Assembly (NCBI GenBank): GCA_024223125.1
Contig: JAAEOP010000038.1
Location: 1-18,942, forward strand
From: Chloroflexota bacterium
Lineage (GTDB): Bacteria > Chloroflexota > Anaerolineae > Promineifilales > Promineifilaceae
Direction: 5' to 3'
DNA length: 18,942 nucleotides
Below the pieces are notes generated by a model, which worked only from the letters and a program-made list of their open reading frames with translations, was not told the origin of the DNA and did not search any database. Shown piece by piece: positions 1 through 7,365 of the stretch. The position numbers and the translations under genes were made by a program. Each line of letters begins with the position of its first letter. Position 1 is the stretch's first letter.

Positions 1-1
1 A

Positions 2-1933
2 CCGGGTGGCATTGTGGCTGAGGAAGTTATGCCAGATAACCCACCACCCGTCTGGCAATCGCCTATCCCCCCGCTGCCAGACCTGGCACGCACGGCCGTT
101 ACCCCAGAACAACAGCGCACCGCCCAACTATTATCCCAATCCAGCCCGCCTCTCCGAGATGATGTGCAATTGGCGGCCGCATATCGTGGTCTGTCCGGGC
201 TGCCAGAATTGCCAGTTGCCAATGATCCCTTGTCTATCGGTCAGGAAGAAACTTTCAACATCACCAATAACGATACCAACGAAGTGGGGCAGATTGATGC
301 TGTTTTGTTGGGTATCAGTGAACGGGCATATTTCTGGTTTGATACCGGCTCTGGTTCATACCGACCTAACCAAAATGACGTTAATACGATTACAGTCGCG
401 TTTGATGATTTGTATGACACGGCCGTCAACTATTTTGGCCCGCCGTTAATCCCCGGCATAGATGGGGATGATCATCTGCATATTGTAAATGCGTCTCCAT
501 TGGCTCTTTGTGATGTAACTTTGGCTACCACCCAGGAGTGTGGGCTGGCCGGTTACTTCAACGGCCGTGATAATTTACCCCGCACCGTACAACCCAACTC
601 CAACGAACGTGATATGTTCGTGATGAATATGGATTGGTTTGGCACAGAGTTCTACCTGAATGTTTTAGGCCACGAATTCCGCCATATGATCGAAGACAAT
701 TACGATCAAGGGGATATTGGCTGGGAAGTGGAAGGGTCAGCCACCTTAGCCGAAGATTTGCTCGGCCGTCCTGCCAATGCCCAGGAACGGGGTAATCGCT
801 TTCTGGAAAACCCCGACCAACAGTTAAACAGTTGGACCAATGGGGACAAAACCTCCCACTACGGGCAGGGATATTTGCTTAACAGATATATTTACGATCA
901 GCTAGGGCCAGACATATACCGTCAGTTTGCCCAACATACAGCGCCCGGCCTACAGGCGATTGACGCATTGGCAGCCCAGCATAATTTGCCTGTTAATGGC
1001 CTGACACTCTGGTTGGATTGGCTGGTTGCGTTGGCGATTCACAACCACCCCAATGCGCCACCGTTTTATCAGTTTGGAAATGTGGGTTTGAACACGGCCA
1101 CCACTACCCCCATTCAAACCTTACCGGCCGTTCAAGAAACGACTGTCTCCCAATATGCGGCCGATTATTACACCTTACCGGCCGACGGGTCGCTGACGAT
1201 TGAATTTATAGGCAGCACGGTCGTACCTCTCTTACCTGTTACGCCTGTTTCTGGGCAAATGATGTGGCTGGGCCAGCGTGGCAACAGTCGCAATCCTCGC
1301 CTGACACGAACCGTAGATTTGAGCGCTGTGGAGAAAGCCACACTTGAGTATGCAGCATATGTGGACATGGAACATGGGTATGATTTTGCGTATATATCCA
1401 TTTCAGAGGACGACGGCCGTAGCTGGACTCCCCTCAGCGCCCCCCACATGCTCGGCCAAAACCACCAGGATGACCCGGCCGAAATAGCCCTAGCCGACAG
1501 CTTTTACACCGGGCAAACCCAGGCCTGGGTACAGGAAACAGTAGACTTAACCCCTTATGCTGGCCGGGAAATTCAACTGCGCTTTGAATATGTGACCGAT
1601 CAAGCCGTTAACTATGGTGGTTTTGCTCTGGACAATATTGCCGTGCCGGAAATTGGTTTTTATGATGATGCTGAATCGGAGATGGGCGGATGGCAGGTGG
1701 CAGGGTTTGTACGGGCAACAGCCGCAGCGCCTCAAAATTGGCACCTACAGCTCATTACCTTTGGTGATGGCATCCCCTCCGTTACCAATTTGCCGCTTGA
1801 TGAGGATCAGACAACGGCCGTAAACCTCACCATCAACCAGGACGAAAAACAGCCCATTCTCATCGTCGCCGCTACCGCCCCAGATACGCTGCAACCAGCA
1901 CATTACCGGTTATCCGTAAAACGTAATCCGTAA
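2..1933 (+). CDS. Secreted zinc metallopeptidase with MAM-like C-terminal domain (5' end cut by window)
   Basis: The reading frame is open to the left edge, so the true start and any signal peptide lie upstream; a GTG at 14 is only the first possible start inside the window. Numbering from that GTG, the zinc motif is H220-E-F-R-H224, followed 16 residues later by W-E-V-E240-G, the likely third ligand. This HExxH plus WxxEG layout is that of gluzincin-type secreted peptidases (M30/MA-like), and the protease role is inferred from it. Residues about 420-550 form a beta-rich module (DLSAVEKATLEY, then SEDDGRSW, then FALDNIAV) like the MAM/immune-inhibitor-A accessory domain, a likely adhesion or substrate-binding part. 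Five ACGGCCGT elements lie in this gene. It is followed by the oppositely oriented tRNA-Sec, and no convincing terminator is seen between them. Peptidase class is fairly sure; the exact family and substrate are unknown. Confidence 0.8.
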   Translation, partial: PGGIVAEEVMPDNPPPVWQSPIPPLPDLARTAVTPEQQRTAQLLSQSSPPLRDDVQLAAAYRGLSGLPELPVANDPLSIGQEETFNITNNDTNEVGQIDAVLLGISERAYFWFDTGSGSYRPNQNDVNTITVAFDDLYDTAVNYFGPPLIPGIDGDDHLHIVNASPLALCDVTLATTQECGLAGYFNGRDNLPRTVQPNSNERDMFVMNMDWFGTEFYLNVLGHEFRHMIEDNYDQGDIGWEVEGSATLAEDLLGRPANAQERGNRFLENPDQQLNSWTNGDKTSHYGQGYLLNRYIYDQLGPDIYRQFAQHTAPGLQAIDALAAQHNLPVNGLTLWLDWLVALAIHNHPNAPPFYQFGNVGLNTATTTPIQTLPAVQETTVSQYAADYYTLPADGSLTIEFIGSTVVPLLPVTPVSGQMMWLGQRGNSRNPRLTRTVDLSAVEKATLEYAAYVDMEHGYDFAYISISEDDGRSWTPLSAPHMLGQNHQDDPAEIALADSFYTGQTQAWVQETVDLTPYAGREIQLRFEYVTDQAVNYGGFALDNIAVPEIGFYDDAESEMGGWQVAGFVRATAAAPQNWHLQLITFGDGIPSVTNLPLDEDQTTAVNLTINQDEKQPILIVAATAPDTLQPAHYRLSVKRNP

Positions 1934-1970
1934 ACCGACACCGTATACGAAATATGGGTTACGAAAAAGG

Positions 1971-2066
1971 CGGGAGAGGATGGGAGTCGAACCCACCGCC
2001 GCTTGCTCGGGGCAACCGGCCACCAGTTTTGAAGACTGGGGCGCCCACCGGGACACAACCACTCCC
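1971..2066 (-). tRNA. selC: tRNA-Sec (anticodon UCA)
   Basis: On the minus strand a 96-nt tRNA folds with the features specific to bacterial selenocysteine tRNA. It has an 8-bp acceptor stem (GGGAGTGG with CCTCTCCC, one T-T mismatch) and a 6-bp D stem with a 4-nt loop (GTGTCC/GGGCGC). The 5-bp anticodon stem (CCAGT/ACTGG) closes the loop CTTCAAA, which gives anticodon TCA at 2030-2032. A long variable arm and a 5-bp T stem around TTCGACT follow. The discriminator is G and the 3' CCA is not encoded (CCT follows). It inserts selenocysteine at UGA codons with SelA, SelB and SelD, none of which is in the window. It lies back to back with the Phe-Gly-Cys tRNA operon. Confidence 0.95.
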
Positions 2067-2073
2067 ACCTATA

Positions 2074-2102
2074 AGTTTAACCCGATTACCAAATGTTAAC
2101 AA
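2074..2102 (-). promoter_or_regulatory. Candidate promoter of tRNA-Sec
   Basis: On the minus strand TTGTTA (2097-2102) and TAAACT (2074-2079) are separated by 17 nt. They match four of six consensus positions each. The -10 ends 7 nt before the first base of tRNA-Sec, which would start the transcript at or next to the mature 5' end. The match is modest; position is the main support. Confidence 0.4.
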
Positions 2103-2105
2103 AAC

Positions 2106-2134
2106 TTGACAGCCCTTTATCGTTTAGATAGAAT
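2106..2134 (+). promoter_or_regulatory. Sigma70-type promoter of the tRNA-Phe-Gly-Cys operon
   Basis: A perfect -35 TTGACA (2106-2111) is followed after exactly 17 nt by TAGAAT (2129-2134), five of six matches to the -10 consensus. Transcription would start near 2141, about 30 nt before tRNA-Phe. It is placed just 3 nt from the candidate -35 of the divergent tRNA-Sec promoter, so the two polymerase sites probably compete or share DNA. Confidence 0.8.
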
Positions 2135-2171
2135 CCGGCTCGTCTTCTTAAACAGCATGGCTAATGTGTTC

Positions 2172-2244
2172 GCCGGGATAGCTCAGTTGGTAGAGCACTG
2201 CACTGAAAATGCAGGAGTCCCCAGTTCGAGTCTGGGTCCTGGCA
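2172..2244 (+). tRNA. tRNA-Phe (anticodon GAA)
   Basis: A 73-nt cloverleaf. The acceptor GCCGGGA pairs with TCCTGGC (one G-T pair), the D arm is AGCTCAGTTGGTAGAGC, and the anticodon stem CTGCA/TGCAG closes a loop holding GAA. The T arm contains the invariant GTTCGAGTC-type loop, and the discriminator is A. The 3' CCA is not encoded. It is the first tRNA of a three-gene operon. Confidence 0.96.
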
Positions 2245-2271
2245 TATGGTTTACAAGGAAATCAATTATTT

Positions 2272-2343
<72 letters not shown>

Positions 2344-2349
2344 CTAAAT

Positions 2350-2372
2350 CCGGCAGGCATTTTGCCTGCCGG
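2350..2372 (+). repeat. Perfect 10-bp hairpin between tRNA-Gly and tRNA-Cys
   Basis: CCGGCAGGCA and TGCCTGCCGG are exact reverse complements around a TTT loop, 6 nt after tRNA-Gly and 9 nt before tRNA-Cys. The stem is very GC-rich. No T run follows (TTCCATTTA), so it is not a convincing terminator. A role in spacing, processing or partial attenuation before tRNA-Cys is only inference. Confidence 0.8.
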
Positions 2373-2381
2373 TTCCATTTA

Positions 2382-2452
<71 letters not shown>

Positions 2453-2463
2453 CAAGATTCTGC

Positions 2464-2493
2464 AAACTCTTGCACCGGAGCAAGAGTTTTTTT
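2464..2493 (+). terminator. Intrinsic terminator of the tRNA operon
   Basis: AAACTCTTGC and GCAAGAGTTT form a perfect 10-bp stem around the 6-nt loop ACCGGA. The stem runs into seven consecutive Ts (2487-2493). It begins 12 nt after tRNA-Cys. Confidence 0.92.
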
Positions 2494-2512
2494 GCGTCTC
2501 AATTGTTATTTA

Positions 2513-2541
2513 GAGATTGAATCTCCTAATCTCTAATCTCC
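2513..2541. repeat. Short AATCTC direct repeats with an inverted copy
   Basis: AATCTC occurs at 2520, 2528 and 2535 (spacing 8 and 7), with the inverted copy GAGATT at 2513-2518. It lies in the spacer between the tRNA terminator and the oligoendopeptidase gene. The 7-8 bp period resembles the short tandem repeats at 10755 and 13434. Confidence 0.6.
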
Positions 2542-2653
2542 ATTTTCACAGGAGACGACATGCGCCGCAGCGCACCATGAATGAAAATCCGTAGCACACT
2601 GTCTTGCATGGACAAAATAGCGTTTTGTTCTACATTTACAGAGGAGCTTCTTG

Positions 2654-4390
2654 ATGTCAAATCCCCCTTTACCCACTTCAATTGACGAGATTAATCCCAG
2701 TCAATGGACCTCATTTGCGCCGTATTATGAGGAATTGCAATCACGGCCGTTAACCCCCGACACCATCCAACAATGGCTGCATGATTGGTCTGACCTCAGC
2801 CGCCTTTTTTGGGAAGCTTCGGCTATGATTTATATTGAAAAATCGCTGGATACGACCGATAAGGATAAAGAGCAGACATTTTTAGAGTATGTTGACAATG
2901 TCCTTCCCCCCGCAGAAATGGCAGACCAGCAACTGAAAGAACGACTGCTGGCATTTGATTTTAACGGTACGACCGTGCCCGATATGGAACTGGCGCTGCG
3001 TAATCTAAAAAATGAAGCTGACCTGTTCCGCGCCGAAAATATTCCTTTGCAAACGGCCGTTGCCAAACTGGACAATGAATATGACAAAATCACCGGCAGC
3101 ATGGCGGCCGACTGGCACGGCGAGGAAAAGAACCTGAGCCAGTTAGCTGTTTTTCTCAGGGACAAAAACCGGGTCACTCGCCAGCAAGCGTGGCAAACGA
3201 TTGCTAATCTCTGGTTGGACAAACGGAGTACACTCAACGATATTTATGCCCAGATGCTAACCTTGCGCCAACAAATTGCGGCCAATGCCGGTTTGTCAGA
3301 TTATCGCGCTTATGCTTTTCGGGAAAAAGGCCGTTTTGATTACACGCCAGAAGATTGTGTCATCTTCCACGAAGCCATTAAAGCTGTTGCCGTCCCGGCC
3401 GTGCGGCGCATTTTAGCCCGCAAGCAGGAGCGTTTGGGTTATGAGACAATCTTTCCCTGGGATTGGGTTCCTGAACGTGCCCTTTTGGTAGATGCGTATG
3501 ATGCGCCGATGTTGGCGCCTTATAAAACGCAAAATGAACTCATTCAAGGTAGCCTGAACATTTTTAGCCAGCTAGATGTTGAATTGGGTCGTTATGTGGC
3601 TGTGATGGCCGAAGACAATTTACTGGATTTAGATACGAGACCAGGTAAAGCGTTAGGGGGATATTGCAGTACATTGGCTTTGCGGCGACGGCCGTTTATC
3701 TTCATGAACGGAACCGGGTTGCATGACGATGTGCAAACGATGCTGCATGAGGCTGGGCACGCTTTCCACGTTTTTGAAACGGCCGCCCTCTCCCTCGTCT
3801 GGCAAATTGAGGCCCCGATGGAATTTTGCGAAGTTGCTTCGATGTCTATGGAACTATTGGCTGCGCCCAATTTGACACGAACAAACGGCGGATTTTATAC
3901 AGAATCAGAAGCGGCCCGCGCTCGCATTGAGCACTTGGAAAATGTGATTATCTTTCTGCCATACATGGTCGTGGTAGATGCGTTTCAGCATTGGGTGTAC
4001 ACCCATCCTACCGAAGCGACCCATTCCCATCATTGTGACACTGTCTGGGATCAACTTTGGGAGCAATTTATCCCCGGTATTGATTGGTTGGGAAATGAAG
4101 CGGCGCGCATGACGGGCTGGCATCGCAAACCGCACATTTTTGGTTCTCCTTTTTACTATATTGAATACGGCATGGCCTCGATTGGCGCCTTGCAAGTATG
4201 GCGTAACAGCTTGACTGATCATGAAGGGGCTCTGGCAGCGTACCGGCAGGCGCTTTCATTTGGCGGCACACGCACGCTTCCCCAATTGTTTGCCCTGGCC
4301 GGGGCAGAATTCCGCTTTGACACAGCCATGCTAACTGATTTGATTGGTTTGGTTGAAGATAGTATTGTTGAACTTAATGAGAAATTGTAA
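2654..4390 (+). CDS. M3-family oligoendopeptidase (PepF-like)
   Basis: A 578-residue protein of the length usual for oligoendopeptidase F-type M3 enzymes, which cut short peptides in the cytoplasm during peptide recycling. The zinc site is H365-E-A-G-H369-A-F-H, with E393 in the following C-E-V-A-S-M-S-M-E segment as third ligand, the spacing expected for M3. The N-terminal half is helical and acidic with no signal peptide. Start choice: a TTG at 2651 is only 4 nt from the GAGGAG ribosome site (2641-2646), while ATG 2654 has a 7-nt gap, so ATG is preferred. It contains three ACGGCCGT elements. The DtxR-family gene follows on the same strand after 189 nt, with no clear terminator between. The enzyme class is clear; the specificity is not. 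Confidence 0.92.
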   Translation: MSNPPLPTSIDEINPSQWTSFAPYYEELQSRPLTPDTIQQWLHDWSDLSRLFWEASAMIYIEKSLDTTDKDKEQTFLEYVDNVLPPAEMADQQLKERLLAFDFNGTTVPDMELALRNLKNEADLFRAENIPLQTAVAKLDNEYDKITGSMAADWHGEEKNLSQLAVFLRDKNRVTRQQAWQTIANLWLDKRSTLNDIYAQMLTLRQQIAANAGLSDYRAYAFREKGRFDYTPEDCVIFHEAIKAVAVPAVRRILARKQERLGYETIFPWDWVPERALLVDAYDAPMLAPYKTQNELIQGSLNIFSQLDVELGRYVAVMAEDNLLDLDTRPGKALGGYCSTLALRRRPFIFMNGTGLHDDVQTMLHEAGHAFHVFETAALSLVWQIEAPMEFCEVASMSMELLAAPNLTRTNGGFYTESEAARARIEHLENVIIFLPYMVVVDAFQHWVYTHPTEATHSHHCDTVWDQLWEQFIPGIDWLGNEAARMTGWHRKPHIFGSPFYYIEYGMASIGALQVWRNSLTDHEGALAAYRQALSFGGTRTLPQLFALAGAEFRFDTAMLTDLIGLVEDSIVELNEKL

Positions 4391-4402
4391 GAGGAGTCAT
4401 GA

Positions 4403-4433
4403 TTGACGGCCGTGTGGCGCATCCCTACATAAT
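4403..4433 (+). promoter_or_regulatory. Candidate promoter of the DtxR-family gene
   Basis: TTGACG (4403-4408) and CATAAT (4428-4433) each match five of six consensus positions. Their 19-nt spacing is longer than ideal. The -35 overlaps an ACGGCCGT element (4406-4413). The palindrome at 4525-4551 would lie inside the resulting leader. Confidence 0.4.
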
Positions 4434-4524
4434 AAGATATTATCAAAAAAATGATAAAAATCTGGAGTTAAACATGCAGTATAGCTGCACCACGATAAAT
4501 AAAATTTCTGCCACAAATTACACA

Positions 4525-4551
4525 AATTTTCACGGGTTTTTCGTGAAAATT
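4525..4551. promoter_or_regulatory. Perfect 10+10 bp palindrome, candidate operator
   Basis: AATTTTCACG (4525-4534) and CGTGAAAATT (4542-4551) are exact inverted copies around the 7-nt centre GGTTTTT, 28 nt before the chosen start of the DtxR-family gene. No T run follows in either direction, so a terminator is unlikely. The size and place suit the binding site of a dimeric repressor, possibly the downstream regulator itself. That link is inference. Confidence 0.6.
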
Positions 4552-4579
4552 CATGGCTCTTTTCAGGGTGATTTTTGAG

Positions 4580-5242
4580 ATGCAACCCAGCGCCGCCATG
4601 CGTGAATATCTGGCCGAAATTTACCGGCTGCAAGAAAATTCACCTACCGTCAGTACCACCAGTCTGGCGGATCGTCTCAATGTCTCTGCTCCGGCTGTAC
4701 CCCGAATGCTCAAGCGGCTGCGTAATGCTGGTTATGTCAAACATATACCTTATCAAGGCTTTGAATTGACCGAACTCGGCCGTGAAGAAGCTCTCCGAGA
4801 ACTGCGTCGCCATCGTCTTTTGGAAGTCTTTTTGGTAGATGTAATGGGCTTTTCCTGGGATGAAACTCACGAGCTGGCTGAAGATTTAGGCAGAGGTTTG
4901 AATGACACCATTGCCACCCGCATGGCCGAAATGACTCATGACCCTACCCGCTGTCCCCACGGCGAACCTATCCCCAGCGTCGCCGGTGAACTGCCTGCCA
5001 TCAAAGATGCCTGCATTATAAATCTTGGTGTAGGGAATAAAGGAGATGTCAGCCGCGTCCGCACAGATGATCCGGAACGGTTGCGCTATTTTGCTTCTCT
5101 GGGGTTAGTGCCCAAAGCACAGTTTGAGATTGTGGGGCGGGCGCCATTTAATGGCCCTATGCGTTTGCGTGTCGGCCGTGAAGATATAGTCTTGGGTGTG
5201 GAAATGACAAAACTACTGTGGGTTACGGTTGAAGATTCTTAA
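4580..5242 (+). CDS. DtxR-family transcriptional regulator with FeoA-like domain and altered metal site
   Basis: A 220-residue regulator. Residues 5-65 are a winged helix (AAMREYLAEIYRLQE, then TSLADRLNVSAPAVPRMLKRL). Residues 66-130 are the dimerization/metal part (RRHRLLEVFLVDV, then W-DETHELAEDL). Residues 145-217 are a C-terminal SH3/FeoA-like domain (INLGVGNKGDVSRV). Family members repress iron or manganese uptake genes when metal is bound. By eye-alignment to DtxR, H78, E82 and H97 of the ancillary site are kept, but the primary-site positions C102/E105/H106 read E101, G104 and R105, so metal sensing may be changed. Start choice: ATG 4580 has AGGGTG 10 nt upstream and gives the usual N-terminus; the ATG at 4553 has no ribosome site and sits on the palindrome edge. 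Its stop codon abuts the stop of the convergent Nudix-type gene. Confidence 0.88.
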   Translation: MQPSAAMREYLAEIYRLQENSPTVSTTSLADRLNVSAPAVPRMLKRLRNAGYVKHIPYQGFELTELGREEALRELRRHRLLEVFLVDVMGFSWDETHELAEDLGRGLNDTIATRMAEMTHDPTRCPHGEPIPSVAGELPAIKDACIINLGVGNKGDVSRVRTDDPERLRYFASLGLVPKAQFEIVGRAPFNGPMRLRVGREDIVLGVEMTKLLWVTVEDS

Positions 5243-5947
5243 TTACGGAAATAAGCGGCGGGTTTTTACTTCCGCTACAGCATCATCTCGATAGCGATAC
5301 AGTTTAGCCGGTCGCCCCTCACCATCCTGCTTTTTCTCCCCCGTTTCTGCTAAAATGTCTGCCGATAAAATTTTGCGGCGAAAGTTTCGTTTATCCAGTT
5401 TCTCACTCAGGATGGTTTCATATGCTCTTTGCAATTCTGTTAATGTAAATTGATCTGGCAGCAGTTGAAAACCCACCGAACTGTATTCCAACTTATAGCG
5501 CAAACGAGTCAGTGCATACGCTACAATGTCGTCATGGTCAAAGGCCAGGTTTGGCAGGTCAAAGACAGAAAACCAACGAGTTTCCGTTGTTTCCCGCCCC
5601 GGTTCGTGGCGCACGGCATCGTGAGGAACCAGAGCAAAATATGCGATGGTGATAACTCGTGTCCGGGGATCGCGCTGCGGTTCACCAAATGTATACAGTT
5701 GCTCGGTGTAAACATCATTAACCCCAGTTTCTTCAGCTAGAGCGCGGGCAGCGGCATCTTCCAATGATTCCTCAATGCCTACAAATGCTCCTGGAATAGC
5801 CCACATGTTGGCAAACGGCAGTTTCTCTCGTTTCACCAGCAGCATCTTCAAATCTTCTTCTACCAATGAGAATATAACGACATCTACAGTGACTGACGGC
5901 TGTTCATAACGGGAAGAATCATATACGGCCGCTGACTCTGTATTCAA
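5243..5947 (-). CDS. NrtR-like Nudix/winged-helix transcriptional regulator
   Basis: A 234-residue protein with an N-terminal Nudix fold (residues 18-150) and a C-terminal winged helix (165-220). The latter has the typical NrtR pattern F-TLTELQRAYETIL, then LDKRNFRRKIL, then GRPAKLYR. NrtR regulators bind ADP-ribose or related NAD metabolites and control NAD salvage genes. The Nudix box (53-76, PGAFVGIEESLEDAAARALA then EETGV) is degenerate: the first glycine is A54 and the first glutamate of the REUxEE motif is A69, while R68, E72 and E73 remain. Hydrolysis is therefore doubtful and a sensor role more likely. The start is TTG at 5945-5947, chosen because AAAGGAG (5954-5960) is 6 nt away and no ATG is near. 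No NAD gene is adjacent and no clear operator was recognised upstream. Confidence 0.88.
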   Translation of the reverse strand: MNTESAAVYDSSRYEQPSVTVDVVIFSLVEEDLKMLLVKREKLPFANMWAIPGAFVGIEESLEDAAARALAEETGVNDVYTEQLYTFGEPQRDPRTRVITIAYFALVPHDAVRHEPGRETTETRWFSVFDLPNLAFDHDDIVAYALTRLRYKLEYSSVGFQLLPDQFTLTELQRAYETILSEKLDKRNFRRKILSADILAETGEKKQDGEGRPAKLYRYRDDAVAEVKTRRLFP

Positions 5948-5953
5948 GTCAAT

Positions 5954-5960
5954 CTCCTTT
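5954..5960 (-). promoter_or_regulatory. Shine-Dalgarno site that fixes a TTG start
   Basis: On the minus strand AAAGGAG is followed after 6 nt by the TTG codon at 5945-5947. The first in-frame ATG is at residue 35, inside the Nudix fold, so this ribosome site decides the start of the NrtR-like gene. Confidence 0.8.
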
Positions 5961-6134
5961 CAAACGACGAAACAAAAAGTCCCTAGCTTATAGCCAGAGA
6001 CTAATTCTACAATTTACAACTCTATACCTGAGTTTTCGTCAGATTAAAGTATCTTCTCAATAAACTAGGGAAAGTTGCCACCTTTTACACATTCATTTAT
6101 CAATTAACCAGAATCCCGAAAGTTAGTAACTTTT

Positions 6135-7349
6135 TTATGGCGAACCAACCCCATCCACCTCGGCGCCAATCTGTCGTAACGGGTCGATTTCGGGATTAAA
6201 TAAATCCACATCTGCCGATTCTGGTATTGCCAGGCCACCCTGATCAATAATCTGAGGCAGGCTCACACTCGTTGTCACAAATTCTGTTTGGTCGCCAGGT
6301 GAACGCAGTACCAAATCTAACTTAACCTCTCGTTCGCGAGCATATTTCAGGGCCAGTGCATCTTGAGCCGATATGCTAATAATAACCATACCAGGATTTG
6401 AGTTTAATCGTGAAGGAATTGGTGTTGGTGTCGCAATTATTACCGGCTCACCACCTTCAACCGCCGCGGCCTGAGTCGCCTCAATTGCTACTTGAGCCGC
6501 TTCCTGTTCCCGTTCTAAACGACGCGGATCTATCCACTGCCCCACATATAACACCTCAGCTTGTTGAATGGTCATCTGTGTAACCCGCTTGGGAACAGGA
6601 TTGCCTATCGGCCAATCTTGTGAAACGATTCCCCCGTGAGCGCCAGGAACAATCGCCGCTACCTGTCCTAATTCTGGGACAAACTCTAAACGACCTTCAT
6701 CAACCGGTGGGAATAAAAATGCCTGCCCGTTAAGCAAAGCAGATTGAATGACTCGTTCAACCAAATTGGGTAAGGCTGACCGAAAATCGGGATCAATTTC
6801 CACCGTGCGCAGGGTCATTACCACATCAACCTTATCGCCTGGACGCATCGCCAAAGAAGCAGCATTAAACCTATCAATCGGTAGGGCTACGGCTACTTTT
6901 CCTGTGGGCACATATAAAGCCAGATCAGAACCAAAGGCGGCAATATCGGTGGGATTGAACGCGATCATTGGACTGAGAAGTTCTTGACCGCGAGAAACTT
7001 CAACTTTGACAATGCGTCCTACCAACTGTTTGGTATCTGTAAAGGTGTAGCCCCCTTGCAAAGCCACATTTGTAAGGGGCCGCATCTCCACCTCCAGTAT
7101 GTCTGTGGTTAATATTTCACCAACAGGCAAACGTACTTTGGCTACAACAACTTGTTGGGAGGCTGGAGTAGGGGTGGGTGTTGGCAGACTCGGCTCTTCG
7201 CCTAACTCTCCTTCTTCTACTTGTTCCGTTCCCCCGCCTCCTAAAAGGTTGGCAATGCCACCGCCAGATATCGTGGTAACCAGTAAAAAGATGGCTACTG
7301 CGGCAACAATCAACACCAGAATCAGGAGAATAAAGGTTCTTGCTCGCAT
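6135..7349 (-). CDS. CpaB-like SAF-domain membrane protein (downstream copy)
   Basis: A 404-residue protein: a very short cytoplasmic N-terminus (MRART), one membrane segment (6-27), and a Gly/Glu/Thr-Pro linker with PTPTPTP. A SAF domain follows at about 66-135 (VVVAKVRLPVGEILTTDIL, then VGRIVKVEVSRGQELL), then a CpaB/RcpC-type region containing ALPIDRFNAASLAMRPGDKV. In Tad/Flp pilus systems CpaB is a periplasmic partner of the secretin. Here the substrate envelope and the pilus itself are not shown. Start choice: an upstream in-frame codon at 7424 overlaps the preceding gene, whereas ATG 7347-7349 has AGGAAGGAAG about 8 nt upstream and opens directly into the membrane segment. It is 16 nt after the stop of the paralogous gene, so the two are co-transcribed. 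No ACGGCCGT element occurs in it. Confidence 0.82.
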   Translation of the reverse strand: MRARTFILLILVLIVAAVAIFLLVTTISGGGIANLLGGGGTEQVEEGELGEEPSLPTPTPTPASQQVVVAKVRLPVGEILTTDILEVEMRPLTNVALQGGYTFTDTKQLVGRIVKVEVSRGQELLSPMIAFNPTDIAAFGSDLALYVPTGKVAVALPIDRFNAASLAMRPGDKVDVVMTLRTVEIDPDFRSALPNLVERVIQSALLNGQAFLFPPVDEGRLEFVPELGQVAAIVPGAHGGIVSQDWPIGNPVPKRVTQMTIQQAEVLYVGQWIDPRRLEREQEAAQVAIEATQAAAVEGGEPVIIATPTPIPSRLNSNPGMVIISISAQDALALKYAREREVKLDLVLRSPGDQTEFVTTSVSLPQIIDQGGLAIPESADVDLFNPEIDPLRQIGAEVDGVGSP

Positions 7350-7365
7350 AGTTGGTTCTTCCTTC

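Noticed and set aside
2830..3237. A 135-residue minus-strand frame inside the oligoendopeptidase gene
   Set aside because: It is the antisense shadow of a well-supported enzyme, Ser/Arg-rich, with no ribosome site or family motif.
4399..4578. A 59-codon frame starting at an ATG after GAGGAG and ending 1 nt before the DtxR-family ATG
   Set aside because: The ribosome site is only 2 nt from the ATG, the product is rich in Asn, Lys, Ile and Tyr as expected from AT-rich spacer DNA, and it runs through the palindrome and the putative promoter.
6119..6133. Palindrome AAAGTTAGTAACTTT followed by Ts, as a terminator
   Set aside because: The stem would be only about 5 bp with an AT-rich loop, and no plus-strand gene ends there; on the strand of the CpaB-like gene no T run follows.
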